Source of the DNA: Oopsacas minuta
Lineage: Eukaryota; Porifera; Hexactinellida; Lyssacinosida; Leucopsacidae
Direction: 5' to 3'
DNA: 64,000 bases
NCBI GenBank assembly: GCA_024704765.1
Contig: JAKMXF010000340.1
Span: 159,911-223,910, forward strand
Positions 15,001 to 24,164 of this stretch are shown here, piece after piece (position 1 is the stretch's first letter; each line of letters opens with the position of its first letter). Both the position numbers and the translations under genes were made by a program. The notes below the pieces were generated by a model, which was given only the letters and a program-made list of their open reading frames with translations, searched no databases and had not been told where the DNA came from.

Positions 15001-18000
15001 TAATCATAGCGGAAGTTACCTCCAAAGACTAGCAAATCAAGAAATATTCAAAGGTTCTAAGAATGCTTAATAAAATGTAACTTGTTCATTTGATAATGTA
15101 CACCTAAGGGCACATAAAAGTTACAAAACATCATGAAATTCGTTTGAAATATAATTTGTAATCAACAGAGCTATGCTACGTGAGCCAAAATGATATTAGT
15201 AACATGTGTGATAACGCTTAAGTGTTCAGGAAATTATTTACAATCCCAAGTTAATCTTTACTAACCAACTGAGCTAAGAAATTAGGGAAACTGCAGACTT
15301 CTCAATTCCTTCGATTGAAATCTTAAAATCATAGCTAATTGGTACTAAAATTCCAATCACTCAGAAAAGTAGATAATCATATGAATTGCATATTTTGGAA
15401 AAATTAAAATGAATATTACTATTACATTACGGATGCTAAAACTCAAAATAGATTACTACTCAATTTTGTAATATACATTACAAATAGTATATCTTAGAAA
15501 AACCACAAATCAACTTCTGTGCGGTTAATATTACCAAATCAATTTTAGTAGACTTTTGGAACAATAATAATATTATCCTACAAATATCCATATTAGCAAA
15601 GAAAAGATAAAATTGAATTTTAAAATCTTGTTAGACATTTAAAATGTCAAAATCGAATTCTACGCCCCGCTTTACCCCTATTTAACAAGTGGAAGCTAAT
15701 CTCTAGGATAATTTGAAATGTTCACCAAAAGGTGTGAAAATATGATTAATCATATGATAAATTCAGTGTAATAAGTGTATATATATTTAATAGGATGTAC
15801 TGAATAGAATTACAATCTACATCAATACAAATACAAGATACAGTGCTAATTAAATTACATACAGGCAAGAACTTGGCATGAACCGTCAAAGGGTTTAAAA
15901 ATATACACATTAGAAATTTCCAAATGTCAGGTGTACAAACTAGATGTCATTACGAGTATACATGCCAAATTTGGTGTTTTCATCTATAAAGGTGTGAACA
16001 ACAGAGCCAAAATAGAAGCCCGAGAATACTCTTTTATCGTAATACTACTTAACTACATGAAAATCGGGAATTCCATCCATGGTGATATAACAGCCAAGGA
16101 AAATACTGTCAATGCTGGTTATAAGAACATCATCGGGAACTGGACATAATGTTCTTATAACCGGCATGTCGTATATAAGAACATGTTCTTATAACCGGTG
16201 TTCTTATATCCGGCATCTGCTGTATTCGATATTCCATTATGTTATAACAAAATATTGAAAAATTCATATTGTTTGAATATAAAATTAGAAAAGATTTCCT
16301 CTAAGCATGCATTATTACTTACAAACCTACGTAGTTATAGTGTAAATTGAGATATCCTTATGATAACTGTAGAAAATGGATTATTAATTATAGAAATGTG
16401 TAATCCAATGGTTGAGGAAATTCTCCGGAACTATAAATGATGATTCCATGTAGAGTTTATAATACAAGATTATAAATCAATTTTCATTATTCAATGATTC
16501 AGCAATAGGAAGTTCAAGTTACAATGCATAAATGTTCCTGGAATAAAGTACAGACGTAAAGGATGAGATAAGAAAATGGATAATTTCAAAATGGGTGTAT
16601 TAGAAACTGATTTGTCCTGAATAAACCCTGAAGTTTATTTTATTCTTGGTCAATTTGATCTATACATTTAGTGATATATCAAATGTTGTGCCCTCTTCCA
16701 GTTTCCTAGAAATCATAGCCATGGATGAAAAACAACCACATTAGTATCGTATACAGATACGTAAGTAAGTCAGTGGCGGTCCCAGGGTAGGGGAAACGGA
16801 GCATTTTCCCAGGATTTGAAAATCTTGGCCCCTGCCTTGCCCCGGGCTATGCAAAATCCTGGGACAGCCCCTGAAGTCGTAGCATCGTCACGTCAGGGAA
16901 TAATCTATAAAAGAGGCGGAATTATAAATTACTCTCAAGACAATGCACACTACAAATCCAATTATCAAACACGATAATTACTTTCATAAATTATTACTCT
17001 GCCCATTTGGTTCTATGAAATATTCAAATATTTACAAACAACTTCTACATTAATAAATTCATATATCAAAGCTTTCGATTGTATAACTTCTAACCGAATA
17101 TATTAGTACAGTAATGTTAGCACATAATCGTATTGACATAATAGCACTGAAATTTGACTAATAAGCTTGATACTATGCAGGGCCGTTGAGAGCGCGAGCG
17201 GACCCCCTCTGATATTTTGTTCCGTTATCGTGAAGTGAATAAACTAAACGCAAACCATCGCATTCGTATTATATATATATATATTAAAAGTTAAACAAAA
17301 AGGTTGTCAGCCTATTTACGCGTGCCTGTCGTTTGGATCGTATCCCGTAAACTGAGTTAGTTATTGAAAAAAATTATAATTGATACAAAGTAAGTCAGGA
17401 CTGGGTTTCTAAGAAGGATTAAATAACAAAGGTATTACTCTGTCCAGCGATGTCTTTATTTTCCCCTTTACTTGTCTACTTAATGCATGCAGCCAATAAA
17501 GCCCATACATACCTTCACAGACAGAATTTCTCGGGCCCTGGGGTAATTACCCCGCCGACTCCCCCCTCTCGACAGCCCTGATACTATGCATGTATGTATA
17601 ATATAGAAATTATAGTGGCGACATGTTGGCATATGTTTTTGAAATATGGGGAGGAGTACAGGTCCTATTTGAGGGTCTGGGAGTGCTTAGTACCAAATTG
17701 GACCATTGGACATATACTTTCTCCTGTATTATAGAATTTATCAAAAAATTTTAAACTTAGAAAATCAATCGAAACTGCATTAGAACATTCCTTACCAGAT
17801 CCAGACTCTCCAGTAGCAACAATACAATGATCATCACGTGTTTTAGTAACTAATTGATAAGCAGCATCAGCTATAGAGAACGGATGTGGAGCATTCTGGA
17901 ATAGCTCACTGCCCTTGTATGTCTCGATTACGTCATCACCGAATATCTTCATCTCCTATATAGAGAGATAAGCTATACGTAATTCACCGATCAATCGAGG

Positions 18001-18478
18001 TTAATATCACCAAAGTAATTAATGTTACTGTAGATGATTATTTGATATTGAACCATGGATGGTGAATTTAGTATACTATATGGTGTATCAAATGTCCCGT
18101 CGAATCAAGCGAGCAGTGGTTCAAAGTGACCATATTTAAAACGGAGTTTCCTATACATCAATCACGTTCTAGCTCTGACCGCATTTTGTCACGTGTTAAC
18201 GAAACTACTATTTATCGCGAGATTCCCCTAAAAATCATGACTTAATTCCTACTTCTCCCCAGACAGCTAAAAGTTAAATAGTTATAATTCTAATAATATC
18301 CTTCACAAACACATACCTCGTACGGATTTACAGCAATGAGAGACTCTCCAATATAAGAGTATATCTGTTCAGATTCATAACGCATCTTTAAGTTGAGTAT
18401 GAATGTGTCAAGTGTCAGGTTATCAACCTGAGTGAAGTCGGGTAACCCTTCTGGCATCTTTCGACGTCCTGCCTTCAT
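1..18478 (-). CDS. MYO1D-like: Unconventional myosin, class I, Myosin-Id/Ig type (3' end outside window)
   Basis: Actin-based motor that links membrane to actin. Exons deduced from frame, homology and GT-AG borders: 18478-18317, 17955-17796, 7928-7631, 7177-6952, 6673-6489, 5614-5361, 2998-2703, 2318-2008, 1535-1220, 899-723, and an acceptor at 10-9 opening the next exon at 8. About 795 residues are present. The P-loop GESGSGKT is split across the second intron. NNNSSRF (switch I) and DIYGFE (switch II/relay) are intact. Two IQ-like helices follow the converter (VIQTIWRKHHAKRLV; AVYTIMAWYKKCKLKNYF). The 899-723 exon (MRDLGYSIEWP, then WRAKKL) matches the start of the Myo1d TH1 tail. The rest of TH1 lies left of position 1. 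Start chosen: ATG at 18478, just before the conserved motor start VDNLTLDTF. The second intron (about 9.9 kb) and the fifth and sixth introns from the 5' end (5615-6488, 2999-5360) contain other genes. The donor after 5361 (gtttgc) is weak. Confidence 0.92.
635..715. mobile_element. Short GGCGGTCCC...GGGACAGCCCCTG element (copy 1)
   Basis: An 81-bp relative of the element at 16771-16873. They share GGCGGTCCC at the left, TTGCCCGGGCTATGCAAA in the middle and CCTGGGACAGCCCCTG at the right. Its right edge lies about 7 bp inside the myosin intron, right behind the splice donor at 722-721. The ends are imperfect inverted repeats, suggesting a small hAT-like non-autonomous element. I see no clean target duplication here. 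Confidence 0.6.
1140..1206. repeat. Partial copy of the TACAGTCAACTCC element
   Basis: It shares with the full element at 9622-9809 a stretch reading 'gaagtaattatcgcggt', a 'cttcaatat' segment and the end GGAGTTGACTGTA. It lies in a myosin intron next to the donor of the 1535-1220 exon. The left end is degraded, so this is a remnant. Confidence 0.55.
3690..4805 (+). CDS. SLC30A-like: ZnT (SLC30A) zinc transporter, ZnT2/3/4/8 type, intronless
   Basis: Cation-diffusion-facilitator protein of 371 residues, predicted to export Zn2+ from the cytosol into vesicles or out of the cell by proton exchange. Six membrane segments lie between about residues 62 and 275. The tetrahedral Zn site is intact: H97/D101 in TM2 (HMLSD) and H221/D225 in TM5 (HCIGD). 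Family landmarks include LTDSAHMLSD, HRAEVLGA, DPICTFIFSILV and LMEGAP. The usual His-rich TM4-TM5 loop has no histidine run (about residues 188-212). The cytosolic C-terminal domain ends with C363xxC366, as in vertebrate ZnT2-type proteins; an N-terminal CKCH lies at 44-47. It is a single exon in a myosin intron on the opposite strand, which suggests retroposition or nested birth. The family call is firm; which ZnT paralogue is not resolved. Confidence 0.95.
   Translation: MEDVYMNREAGKLFSSNNYKLKYVTGSCQEIERIEHPKKNQNLCKCHSNDENWKSNKTREALIKLTIAAFLAIIFTIAEAVGGYISSSLAVLTDSAHMLSDFFGFIVSLVSLVISKRKPSRKMHYGYHRAEVLGAVFSVIIIWIVTALLVYEAIQRVIHLDYEIDADVMLITATAGLYINVLLSLVLQIPLPKFLLEKETFETRKTTPKVENINIRAALIHCIGDIVQSMGVIIAGIIIRFRPDLKIADPICTFIFSILVTITTLNILRDAVHILMEGAPGNIKVEEVKSFLLNIPGVKRLHDLRIWNVNSTRICLSVHLAVDFCGKYDALLERVINDLKERYNIDYTTIQVEYYNQEEYFNCELCTSQDK
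5853..6241 (+). pseudogene. Small acidic/Ser-rich reading frame, broken by one frame change
   Basis: An ATG at 5853 opens 77 codons (acidic, Ser/Glu-rich N-terminus) closing at 6086. Another frame stays open across the same end and continues to a stop at 6239-6241, ending GIYSVNPRKY. Joined around 6055-6070, the two frames give about 128 residues of similar composition. I recognise no domain. It lies on the strand opposite to myosin in the intron between the 6673-6489 and 5614-5361 exons. It could be a decayed small gene, a gene with a tiny intron, or chance. Confidence 0.3.
8457..9551 (-). CDS. Double Cys-module protein with PGMQ heptad array
   Basis: 364 residues, one exon, nested in the second myosin intron on the same strand. 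The N-terminus has two copies of a CxxCxxC...CxYCxH...H pattern: C13-C16-C19-C33-C36-H38-H43, then C52/C54-C57-C71-C74-H81. This looks like tandem zinc-binding knuckles. A short charged helix follows (about 84-110), then a Gln/Pro-rich linker. An array of about 20 heptads alternates HPGMQGQ and YPGMQSQ (about residues 146-285). A Gly/Tyr-rich stretch leads to a C-terminal motif with C-x4-C and YDFC-x3-C, resembling the short 'GxxYDFCxxxC' motif of many eukaryotic proteins. The first 100 residues match the N-terminus of the NHL protein encoded at 10300-12051, so both carry the same module. I infer a multivalent scaffold; the function is unknown. Confidence 0.85.
   Translation of the reverse strand: MGKDKFGTKRGRCAICEECYEYSPPREGSSLACDYCDHKPIYHTEIVVLGACACNKCHGYNTSNDCQYTTCDYCDCAADKHIGYEKIQGEMDKVKQRIKDLKSGHIPGKIQEQTATPQPQVQPQDQQEYGLQSSSIQIQPTGTQDQHPGMQGQGQYAGMQSQHPGMQGQHPGMQGQHPGMQGQHPGMQGQHPGMQGQHPGMQSQYPGMQGQHPGMQSQYPGMQGQHPGMQSQYPGMQGQHPGMQSQYPGMQGQHPGMQSQYPGMQGQHPGMQGQYPGMPGQQLPGQCYNPMAANPQYYYQQSPYSYNQPLTGMPYGSPGAGGGRGGHTVDNDNKCKGHGCTRQKRKKEDGKGYYDFCGKTCASK
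8715..9108. repeat. 21-bp coding minisatellite
   Basis: Tandem 21-bp units (plus strand 'ttgaccttgcattccggga' and variants) encode the PGMQ heptads on the minus strand. Two higher-order unit types alternate (GQH and SQY), so part of the array has a 42-bp period. The repeat has no stop codon in several other frames, which creates long spurious open frames on both strands. Confidence 0.93.
9622..9809. mobile_element. TA-flanked non-autonomous transposon, TACAGTCAACTCC termini
   Basis: The left end TACAGTCAACTCCC and right end GGAGTTGACTGT are inverted repeats of about 12 bp around 188 bp of non-coding DNA. TA at the border and the ACAGT-type tip fit the Tc1/mariner-pogo group of miniature elements. 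No coding capacity. It lies 70 bp upstream of the PGMQ gene start. Confidence 0.75.
10300..12051 (-). CDS. Cys-module / coiled-coil / NHL-repeat protein
   Basis: 583 residues, one exon. Residues 1-100 carry the same double Cys module as the PGMQ protein (GTKRGRCxxCxEC... and CxYCxCDAEKH). A Ser-rich linker follows, then a coiled coil around residues 185-290. The C-terminal half is a beta-propeller of NHL repeats; clear blades are GIAVDNETQNLYIADCLNDRI, ICISGQFLFITS and GIAVNYAGSIYVVDM. The layout is like TRIM-NHL proteins, with the Cys module in place of RING/B-box. I infer protein or RNA binding through the propeller. About 394 bp separate its start from the divergent paralogue at 12445. Its last third is almost identical to that paralogue, unlike the middle (see finding on gene conversion). 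Confidence 0.88.
   Translation of the reverse strand: MGKDAQGTKRGRCVACGECEEYEQQAEDDTCQCCAHNRKCHVKVVTLGLCKCGHCHGYSSKNEFQYFQCDYCACDAEKHVGWERVHVEYERVKTLVKEENLIQLDSPTFAESEKQFQFTGNPVDMSIDKITSAERSCLFEIAPSCELSHSLSCQSMPNLLQVDKNRNSLPASGLPSLLNIPIENKYLDDLREKIEIVKLELKKKYEKLHHLLSLSEMEKFRDLDIIYEHYEKLFADRIININELEIAKNTVFDSLNQSDLKPAYAKIISTLETEKKAYQNFTVDVPDLIVHWDELSFQDSLQNICHIIEVKSPGKFFKMKPNWHQSKRGNGPEDLNHAKGIAVDNETQNLYIADCLNDRIQVYDENGIFLETFCQKKVLLPRRICISGQFLFITSGLHQLNKINKYTGEIIGKTEFEFSLSGIDSKGNKYLYVCDLLNLQIVVVRISNLKFKRKFTLKATNNSDTQTRDIRVEATAIYVLFHKSQFPLQSFTHEGVLIRHIVTETMVLDAKYFCLDASSNILISDSGSHQIRVFSPQGDLVQVVGRKGKENPGDLFEPQGIAVNYAGSIYVVDMKVEANLQAF
12052..12444. promoter_or_regulatory. Shared divergent promoter region of the NHL pair
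   Basis: 393 bp between two head-to-head start codons. A TATAAAA box at 12390-12396 lies about 50 bp before the plus-strand ATG. I see no equally clear TATA box for the minus-strand gene. No other gene is visible here. Confidence 0.5.
12445..13678 (+). pseudogene. NHL-repeat paralogue without Cys module, frameshifted
   Basis: ATG at 12445 opens 350 codons: coiled coil (residues 1-130) and NHL blades (LYVADCLNDRIQVYDEKG and others). It has no N-terminal Cys module. The frame closes at 13497, just after a run of seven T at 13482-13488; the paralogue has one base fewer here. The remaining sequence is intact in the next frame to the stop at 13678 (ISDSSSHQIRVFSPQG ... GIAVNYNDSSIFVVD). Removing one base would restore a protein of about 411 residues. 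It is either a recent pseudogene, a homopolymer assembly error, or a protein truncated in its last blades. A TATA box precedes it. Confidence 0.75.
13900..14080. mobile_element. TA-flanked non-autonomous transposon, TACAGTAAAACCTTC termini
   Basis: The left end ATACAGTAAAACCTTC and the right end GAAGTTTTACTGTAT are inverted repeats of 15 bp, apart from one unpaired base. About 180 bp long, non-coding. The internal sequence repeats 'gtgttcact' and 'gtgtacac' words symmetrically. Tc1/mariner-pogo type tip. Confidence 0.75.
14081..16103. other. Myosin intron, no gene seen
   Basis: AT-rich intron sequence. One isolated transposon end, TACAGTAGACTCCGGTTAA, begins near 14225. A 72-codon open frame at 15931-16149 runs into the repeat at 16104 and has no recognisable features. 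Confidence 0.5.
16104..16214. repeat. GTTCTTATAACCGG repeat element
   Basis: It contains four nearby copies of a 'ttcttata(a/t)ccgg' word in both orientations, bounded by ACTGTCAATGCTGG and CCGGCATCTGCTGTA. The dyad layout and the ACTGT/TGCTGTA tips suggest another small non-autonomous transposon. Confidence 0.5.
16771..16873. mobile_element. Short GGCGGTCCC...GGGACAGCCCCTG element (copy 2, most complete)
   Basis: The ends CAGTGGCGGTCCCAGGGT and ATCCTGGGACAGCCCCTG are imperfect 18-bp inverted repeats starting CAG, as in hAT elements. The copy is 103 bp. The flanks share AAGT (left AAGTAAGT, right AAGTCGTA), so a target duplication is only partial. Relatives at 635-715 and, as a left half only, from 37402. 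Confidence 0.6.
17178..17580. mobile_element. hAT-type MITE with perfect 8-bp target duplication
   Basis: Terminal repeats CAGGGCCGTTGAGAG and CTCTCGACAGCCCTG (13 of 15 positions pair) bound a 403-bp non-coding element. It is flanked on both sides by ATACTATG (17170-17177 and 17581-17588). An 8-bp duplication with CAGGG tips is diagnostic of the hAT superfamily. The perfect duplication suggests a recent insertion. Confidence 0.88.
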
Positions 18479-21400
18479 TTCCGTTTAATATTATTTGACT
18501 AGTGAAAGCTAATATAAGGAATAAAACAGAGCCTTTCAAACTGGGAACTTCCAAATTCGTGAAAAATCTCACGTTTCTATCGTAAGATGTACGATTTAGT
18601 ATTTTGAATTAAAGACGGCCAGTCAATACCCACTTTTTGAAAATATAATGGCACAAGTATCACACATAGCGTTTCTAAAGTGTAATATATAGCTCAAATC
18701 CCTGGTAAACATTTGAAGCTATATCTCAATTATTTACTGAAAGATTTTCGATTTTGGGGGCAAAGCATAATGCAGAGATGCCAACTCTCAAGCCTCTTAA
18801 GATATCAAAAAGTGTGATCCCATGTCATATTATGATTCTTCACTGATGCTGAAAGCCAAATCAGAGTTACCTCTAACTCTCGGGGGGGAATACATCTGAA
18901 GGAGGGTGTTGTCAATATTCTGGGAGTACAACCAAAAATCCGGGTGGTACTGGCAAAAAATGTGATAAAGTCGCCTAGGGATCGAACTTTTTAAGCGAAA
19001 ATTCCAAGGAGGTAAGGTCTAAAAATGAGAAAATTCCAGGGGGATACCCCAAGATTACATACATAATTTTATACTTTTGGACATTTTAAAATAGACGTGC
19101 ATTTCGAACCATGGATCTTTAAAGAATCTTTGATATCCACAAGCTGTGAAATGTAGTCACAAAACTTCATTGTATTGGTTAACAAGTAATCAAAATTTAT
19201 TCAATATGAAGAAAACAATTAGTGTATAGTGAAAATGTAGAGGGAGCACTGGTGATAATATAAGGCTGAAACCCTTCTGGACAAAATTGGTATATGAAAA
19301 GACCAAACATTTGTAGTCAATATACGCCAGAAATGGTGGAAACCGTTAGTAAGATATCTAACAAAATTTTATTACGATTCGAAAAGTTGATTCCATTTTA
19401 TCAGAGGTTGAGGAACCCTTTAAACGTGACGTAACGCAAAATGTTTCTTCTGAGAAACCCAAAATAACAATAAATTCTGTTTTTTCCAAATTTAGACAAA
19501 ATTTGATTATTCAAGAAAATTATAATAGAAGTCCCCCTTATAGAGGTAAATTTCAATGGTGTGAGGCATAATCATCTGTAAAGCATGCCTCATTCCCCAC
19601 TCCCTGCTTATAGAGGTTCGTTTCTATGGAAATGAATGAGAGTGGACCAAAATTGCCTCGCTTATAGAGGTTGTACTGTACGTAGCAAGTATAGTGTAAA
19701 TAATATCCGCACAATTATTTTACCATCCCTATTAGATTTAAAATTCCTTAATGATCTACAATTTTACAATAAAATGAGAATAAGAAAACATCCACACTAG
19801 AATAATAGAGCGATAATATTCAATTATACGTACATAGATATGATAGGGAATTTTTAATATAAAACAATGTATTTTTATGAGAACTTAATTGAATAATTGT
19901 ATAAATCAAGACTATTATCAAGTAATAGAAACAAAAGGATACTTATACACTAATTGAATAATATGACTTAACAGGGCCGACGGAGCCAGTACGGCCTGTC
20001 CAATTTTTAAATCCTCCAATAGATTTAGTTGTTGAAACAAAACCGTATTAAATCCTTGTTTCCGCCGTTCCTGCATAAGATTTTAGGAGAATGTGTTATT
20101 ATAAAATACGAGACTTTTAATTTAAAATTTGGCTAAAATTAGATATGATGGAATTCAAGACATTTGAGGTTACAATAATGATTGGAAGGATATATAGGAC
20201 ATTTCTACAGCTTCTATGAGGTGAGTGGGCTAAAGAAGTAGAATTCACAGGTAATGTTTTCTATGTGTCCAATTCTCTCTAATTGTCCCAGAGATGCCAA
20301 CTCTCACGCTTTTCAGGGGTAAAAAAAGTGAAAGCTCACGCCATTTTATGATTTACATTTTGATACTGAAATGCCAAATTTCATTCATTTTGAGAAGAAA
20401 TCTCACTGCTTTGCGAGACGCCAGGTTGAGCATCTACGCAAAAAAGTATGAGACTCCCATCATATGCAGTACAGATTCTTGTATGCAAAAGTTGCATACA
20501 ATAAAAGTTGGCCAGCGTCTATATTGAATTTTCCATGTAACATAACTGCATGAAATTTTGGTTTTTGGAATTTGTAGGCAATTTTGTGCATGCAAGAATA
20601 CTACACCATGTTGTATGTATAGTGAGATTTGCATTCAACATGTTACATAGAATAAAACAGTTCAATTTTTCTGCAACATTTTGAACGAAATTATATTTTC
20701 ATGCAACATTGTTGTATCTTGTTTGTTGGCTTGTTGCAATACATTGTTTACGCTGGGTTCAGTCCCGCATGTTATCATAAATATTCGGGCTAAGAAGTCC
20801 ACAATAAATTGAATTTTTCTTATTTTGTTTGAATAACTGTTTCAATGAAGTATCAATACTCAATTAGAAATCGTTGGAGCAATCAATTCTTGGAATAAAA
20901 CATTTTATTGTACTCATTGTGTGTGAATGACCATTCATTCTATGTTATTATTGTAAAAAACTTTGATGGTGAACTTTAATTGAGAAATAATTATGGGTTG
21001 AATACAACCTATATTCTCCAATTATGAATAAATTTAGAATTTCAACAGATTTACCAAAATATCGATTCCAAATCCAATTTCAATTTTCTCGCTAAAAACC
21101 AGATAATTGAAGCATTCATAGTCTTCAACTATAAAAATAGAAATATTTTGTTAAATAATATTTCTGAATAAACGAACGAAAATCATGAAAAATACGCGAA
21201 ATACAGCCAACCTTTTCGAAAATTTTCAAATTTTCTCATAATCAGAATTTTGTATATTCCTAAATTAATTTCTAAAATGGAATAGAAATTCAGAGATTCT
21301 TCGTTTTGAAACGAAGAATATCTGAATTTGAATAAATTGTGCCAAAATGAATACCAAAATTCGAATGTTCCTTCATTTCGAAAGTCGTTCGTTCGTTCAG

Positions 21401-21715
21401 CCCTAATATTACTTGAATAACAATTTGCATATGCACTAAGCTAAAAATATTCAAAAACTTTCGAGCTATTAAAATGTCAATCCTCATACAGGATCAAGTA
21501 GAATTTAAATAATATATCCGCATGAGAAACTTTTGCAAATAAAACATTCCCAAACATGGATGTTTGTAAATAAATACCCAGATCCTATACCCGAGTAGTT
21601 AATTATTTTGCATCCGGCTTCACCATTTTTGCATGCGGAGACCATTTTAATATATGTGACTTTCAGTGTATTTGCAATAAATATTTTGTTTATATATTCA
21701 GATCTATCTGTGACG
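18479..21715. other. Gene-free interval rich in degenerate repeats
   Basis: No convincing exon. It holds two copies of a repeat starting GAGATGCCAACTCTCA (18776 and 20291). A block at 18881-19050 is related to 61667-61770. A transposon lies at 19526-19684. At 20480-20760 there is a segment rich in CATGCAACATTG words that recurs around the TRAF duplicates. It presumably contains the myosin promoter on its left edge, but I see no clear core element. Confidence 0.6.
19526..19684. mobile_element. TTATAGAGGT transposon copy
   Basis: Words 'cttatagaggt' recur at 19536, 19608 and 19660, and the right end reads TTATAGAGGTTGTACTGTA. The right tip fits the TACAGT group in reverse. The left tip is degraded. 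A related copy with the same words lies at 58727-59174. Confidence 0.5.
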
Positions 21716-23898
21716 ATGAGACTAGCCCTAGGCCTTGTGCTAGCATTAGCATTAATCGGTAAGCAAAATTTACACATACACTTTCCAAATAAATATTTAT
21801 AATTACATATGATAGCCCAACTAAATGGCGCCCAGCTTGACAAATATGACTATGATGTCATGTATGATGACCAAGAGGAATTTGATGACAAAAATTGGTT
21901 TGACAACCAAGGTAAGAAAATTTGTTAACAATATTACAGTTGTTCAAAATTTCCGCATATAATACACAAATTACTGGATATTTACATACCCATTACACGA
22001 AGTTGTGAAAATATCCGGTTTCAGCAGTATATTGAGATATACAAATACATTTCCATTTTTTGTTAAACACTGAAATATATGTAGAAGATGACATGGTTAA
22101 ACTCCCTCAAGGTGGAGATGAACAAATGAAAGCTCCAACTGAGGAGGATATCATGATGTCCTCTCCTCAAAAGGATGAGACTCTTCCAGAATCAAAGACT
22201 GTGAATAATGGAGAGACCTTTGAAGAATTGCTAGCAGGTAACGAGGGATATGTGTAAAATCTCCGATACGTTATTTAGAAAAATTACCCGATATGATAAA
22301 CTCGGTTCGATATTACTAAAATATGAAAATATTCAAAAATTCGGAAAATATGGATAAAATTTTGGTAAAATACAGAAATTTATGAAACTTTCGGGAACAA
22401 TTATCGTATTTCCATGTTTTGAATTTCGATATTTTGATATCACGTATATCGATAATTGGGGTATATGCCTGATATTTTTGATAGTTTTCGATCTTTTTGG
22501 AATGTAAGATATTTTAGAAATTTTCTTTTCGGATATATTCGTACTATACATTGCAGGTAAACTAATCAGTAAACTCTATCATACTTAACAACCCCTTGTA
22601 ACTGTTTCCGTGGATATTTTCCTCGAAATCCCTCGATTTTCAAACTTTCTCTGGAATTCTATTTTTCTATGCTAATTATACGAGTTTTTCCCTAATTTTA
22701 AACGATATATTTGTATTATTGTACAATACTTTTCCTATAGCAAAATCATCTTTACTTGGAGAACCTGTTGATGGTTAGTGTACATAAGTATTTGAGATAA
22801 ATCTGTCCAATGTTTATCTTAATTTTGTATTTTTAGAGGATACTATCGATATGAACATCTTCCCAAGAGAAGATGAGGTGGACAAATCGATGTTTCTGAG
22901 CGAGAAAGGTAAGTCATTTATTGTTGCCTAAAAAGTAATTTATCTAAAATGAGAGTTACATGGGACCATATAGCACATCCAATTTAGGTGCTTATAATTG
23001 AAGCATAGGGAAAAATACAAATTGAAAAGTAGTTACCGTATTTTCCTGAGTAAGCCACGAGGATAGAAAAAGATGTGGATAAAATGTATAGCCACCCTCT
23101 AGAAGAACACTTGTTGAAATTTCCGCCACATTTGACCATTCAACAAATTAGTTGCCCAAAATCTTTGTATTTCAAAAATTGAAAAGGCGAAAATGCCCAC
23201 GAAAATAATACTGTAATTATATTTCAATCACTTCTGTTGGACCAATTAAGATAAAGGAGAGTTGAAATCGAGAAAGTTTCGAGTCGGGTTCTGAAATGTG
23301 AACGATTCCAACTGATACAAAAGCTCTGCTTAATAGAATAATCAGTGGCCGCGTAATCGGATTTAAATGCCCTGGTCTCAAAGTGACCCATCAATCGGAG
23401 TCAATAGTAATAATTCAACATGCACTCTATTATTTGATTCTATTGTGTTTAGAAATGAATTTGACTGGATCCAGATGCTCAATGCCCATCCATTATCCCA
23501 ATAGAGGTGGAAAACGTGCTGTCCCTGGAACCCGATGGGTCGCTGTTAAATCTCATAAATGGCTTTATGCAACTATTTGTCGTACTTGCTATGGTGATAT
23601 CCCAGGCTTCTACTGGGGAGGTTATTGCTACTTTGAATATAATCGCCGGCTGTATCGTACATGTACTTGGGACTGGACTGGACTTATTTACGGCAAAACT
23701 TATCTGTATTCTAGATGTCACAGAAGTCGTTGTACCATCTTTGGTGGATACCAAAAGAATTACAAAAACCCATGGTTCCTTTGTGTAGCCAGGCACGGAG
23801 GTTGGCTAGTACCAGGAAAAGGTGACGTATATACTAGGTTATGCTGGTATTTAAAGGGTCGGCATTCCAGGAACTTCTATTGGCTTGTTGCCCATTAA
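21716..23898 (+). CDS. Secreted protein: signal peptide, acidic pro-region, Cys/Trp/Tyr-rich basic domain
   Basis: Six exons by GT-AG borders: 21716-21758, 21816-21911, 22085-22237, 22741-22773, 22837-22908, 23453-23898; 280 residues. All five introns are phase 1, and the total frame closes exactly. Exon 1 is a pure signal peptide (MRLALGLVLALALI). Exons 2-5 (about residues 15-132) are strongly acidic (DYDVMYDDQEEFDD and similar). The last exon encodes a basic, aromatic, Cys-rich domain, with WxxV and GGWLVPGK near the end. Its two G-(L/W)-(I/L)-x-GK segments loosely recall DM9/DUF3421 lectin-like repeats, but this is tentative. Broken copies of the last exon lie on the minus strand at 29760-29914 and near 27565-27816. 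I infer an extracellular lectin-like or defence/adhesion protein with a neutralising pro-region. Confidence 0.75.
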
Positions 23899-24164
23899 AT
23901 ACTGCTCAACAAATCAATAGCGCTCTTCAAATTACTACTAATATCTGCTGTGTAGGCCGTAGTAATCTATTCCAGTATTTCAGTATTGTATCTTAGGCAT
24001 TATTACTAACAATTAATAATTATCTTTGTTGTTGGTTAAAGTATATCGAAATTAATATTTCTCTCTATCAGTTTGTTTGTCAGTTAATATACACAATGGG
24101 AAAGTTGGGAGTATCTTTGGATGAGATTACATTTATTCTAATTTACTAATGATTAACAACTAAA

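Noticed and set aside
17665-17795. Extension of the myosin P-loop exon to the downstream stop
   Set aside because: A GT donor after GGATCTG joins precisely to GGAAAACCGAG at 7928, rebuilding GESGSGKTE; the read-through is intron.
23479-23796. Frames on both strands over the secreted protein's last exon
   Set aside because: The spliced frame closes exactly with five phase 1 introns and a signal peptide; the others are overlaps.
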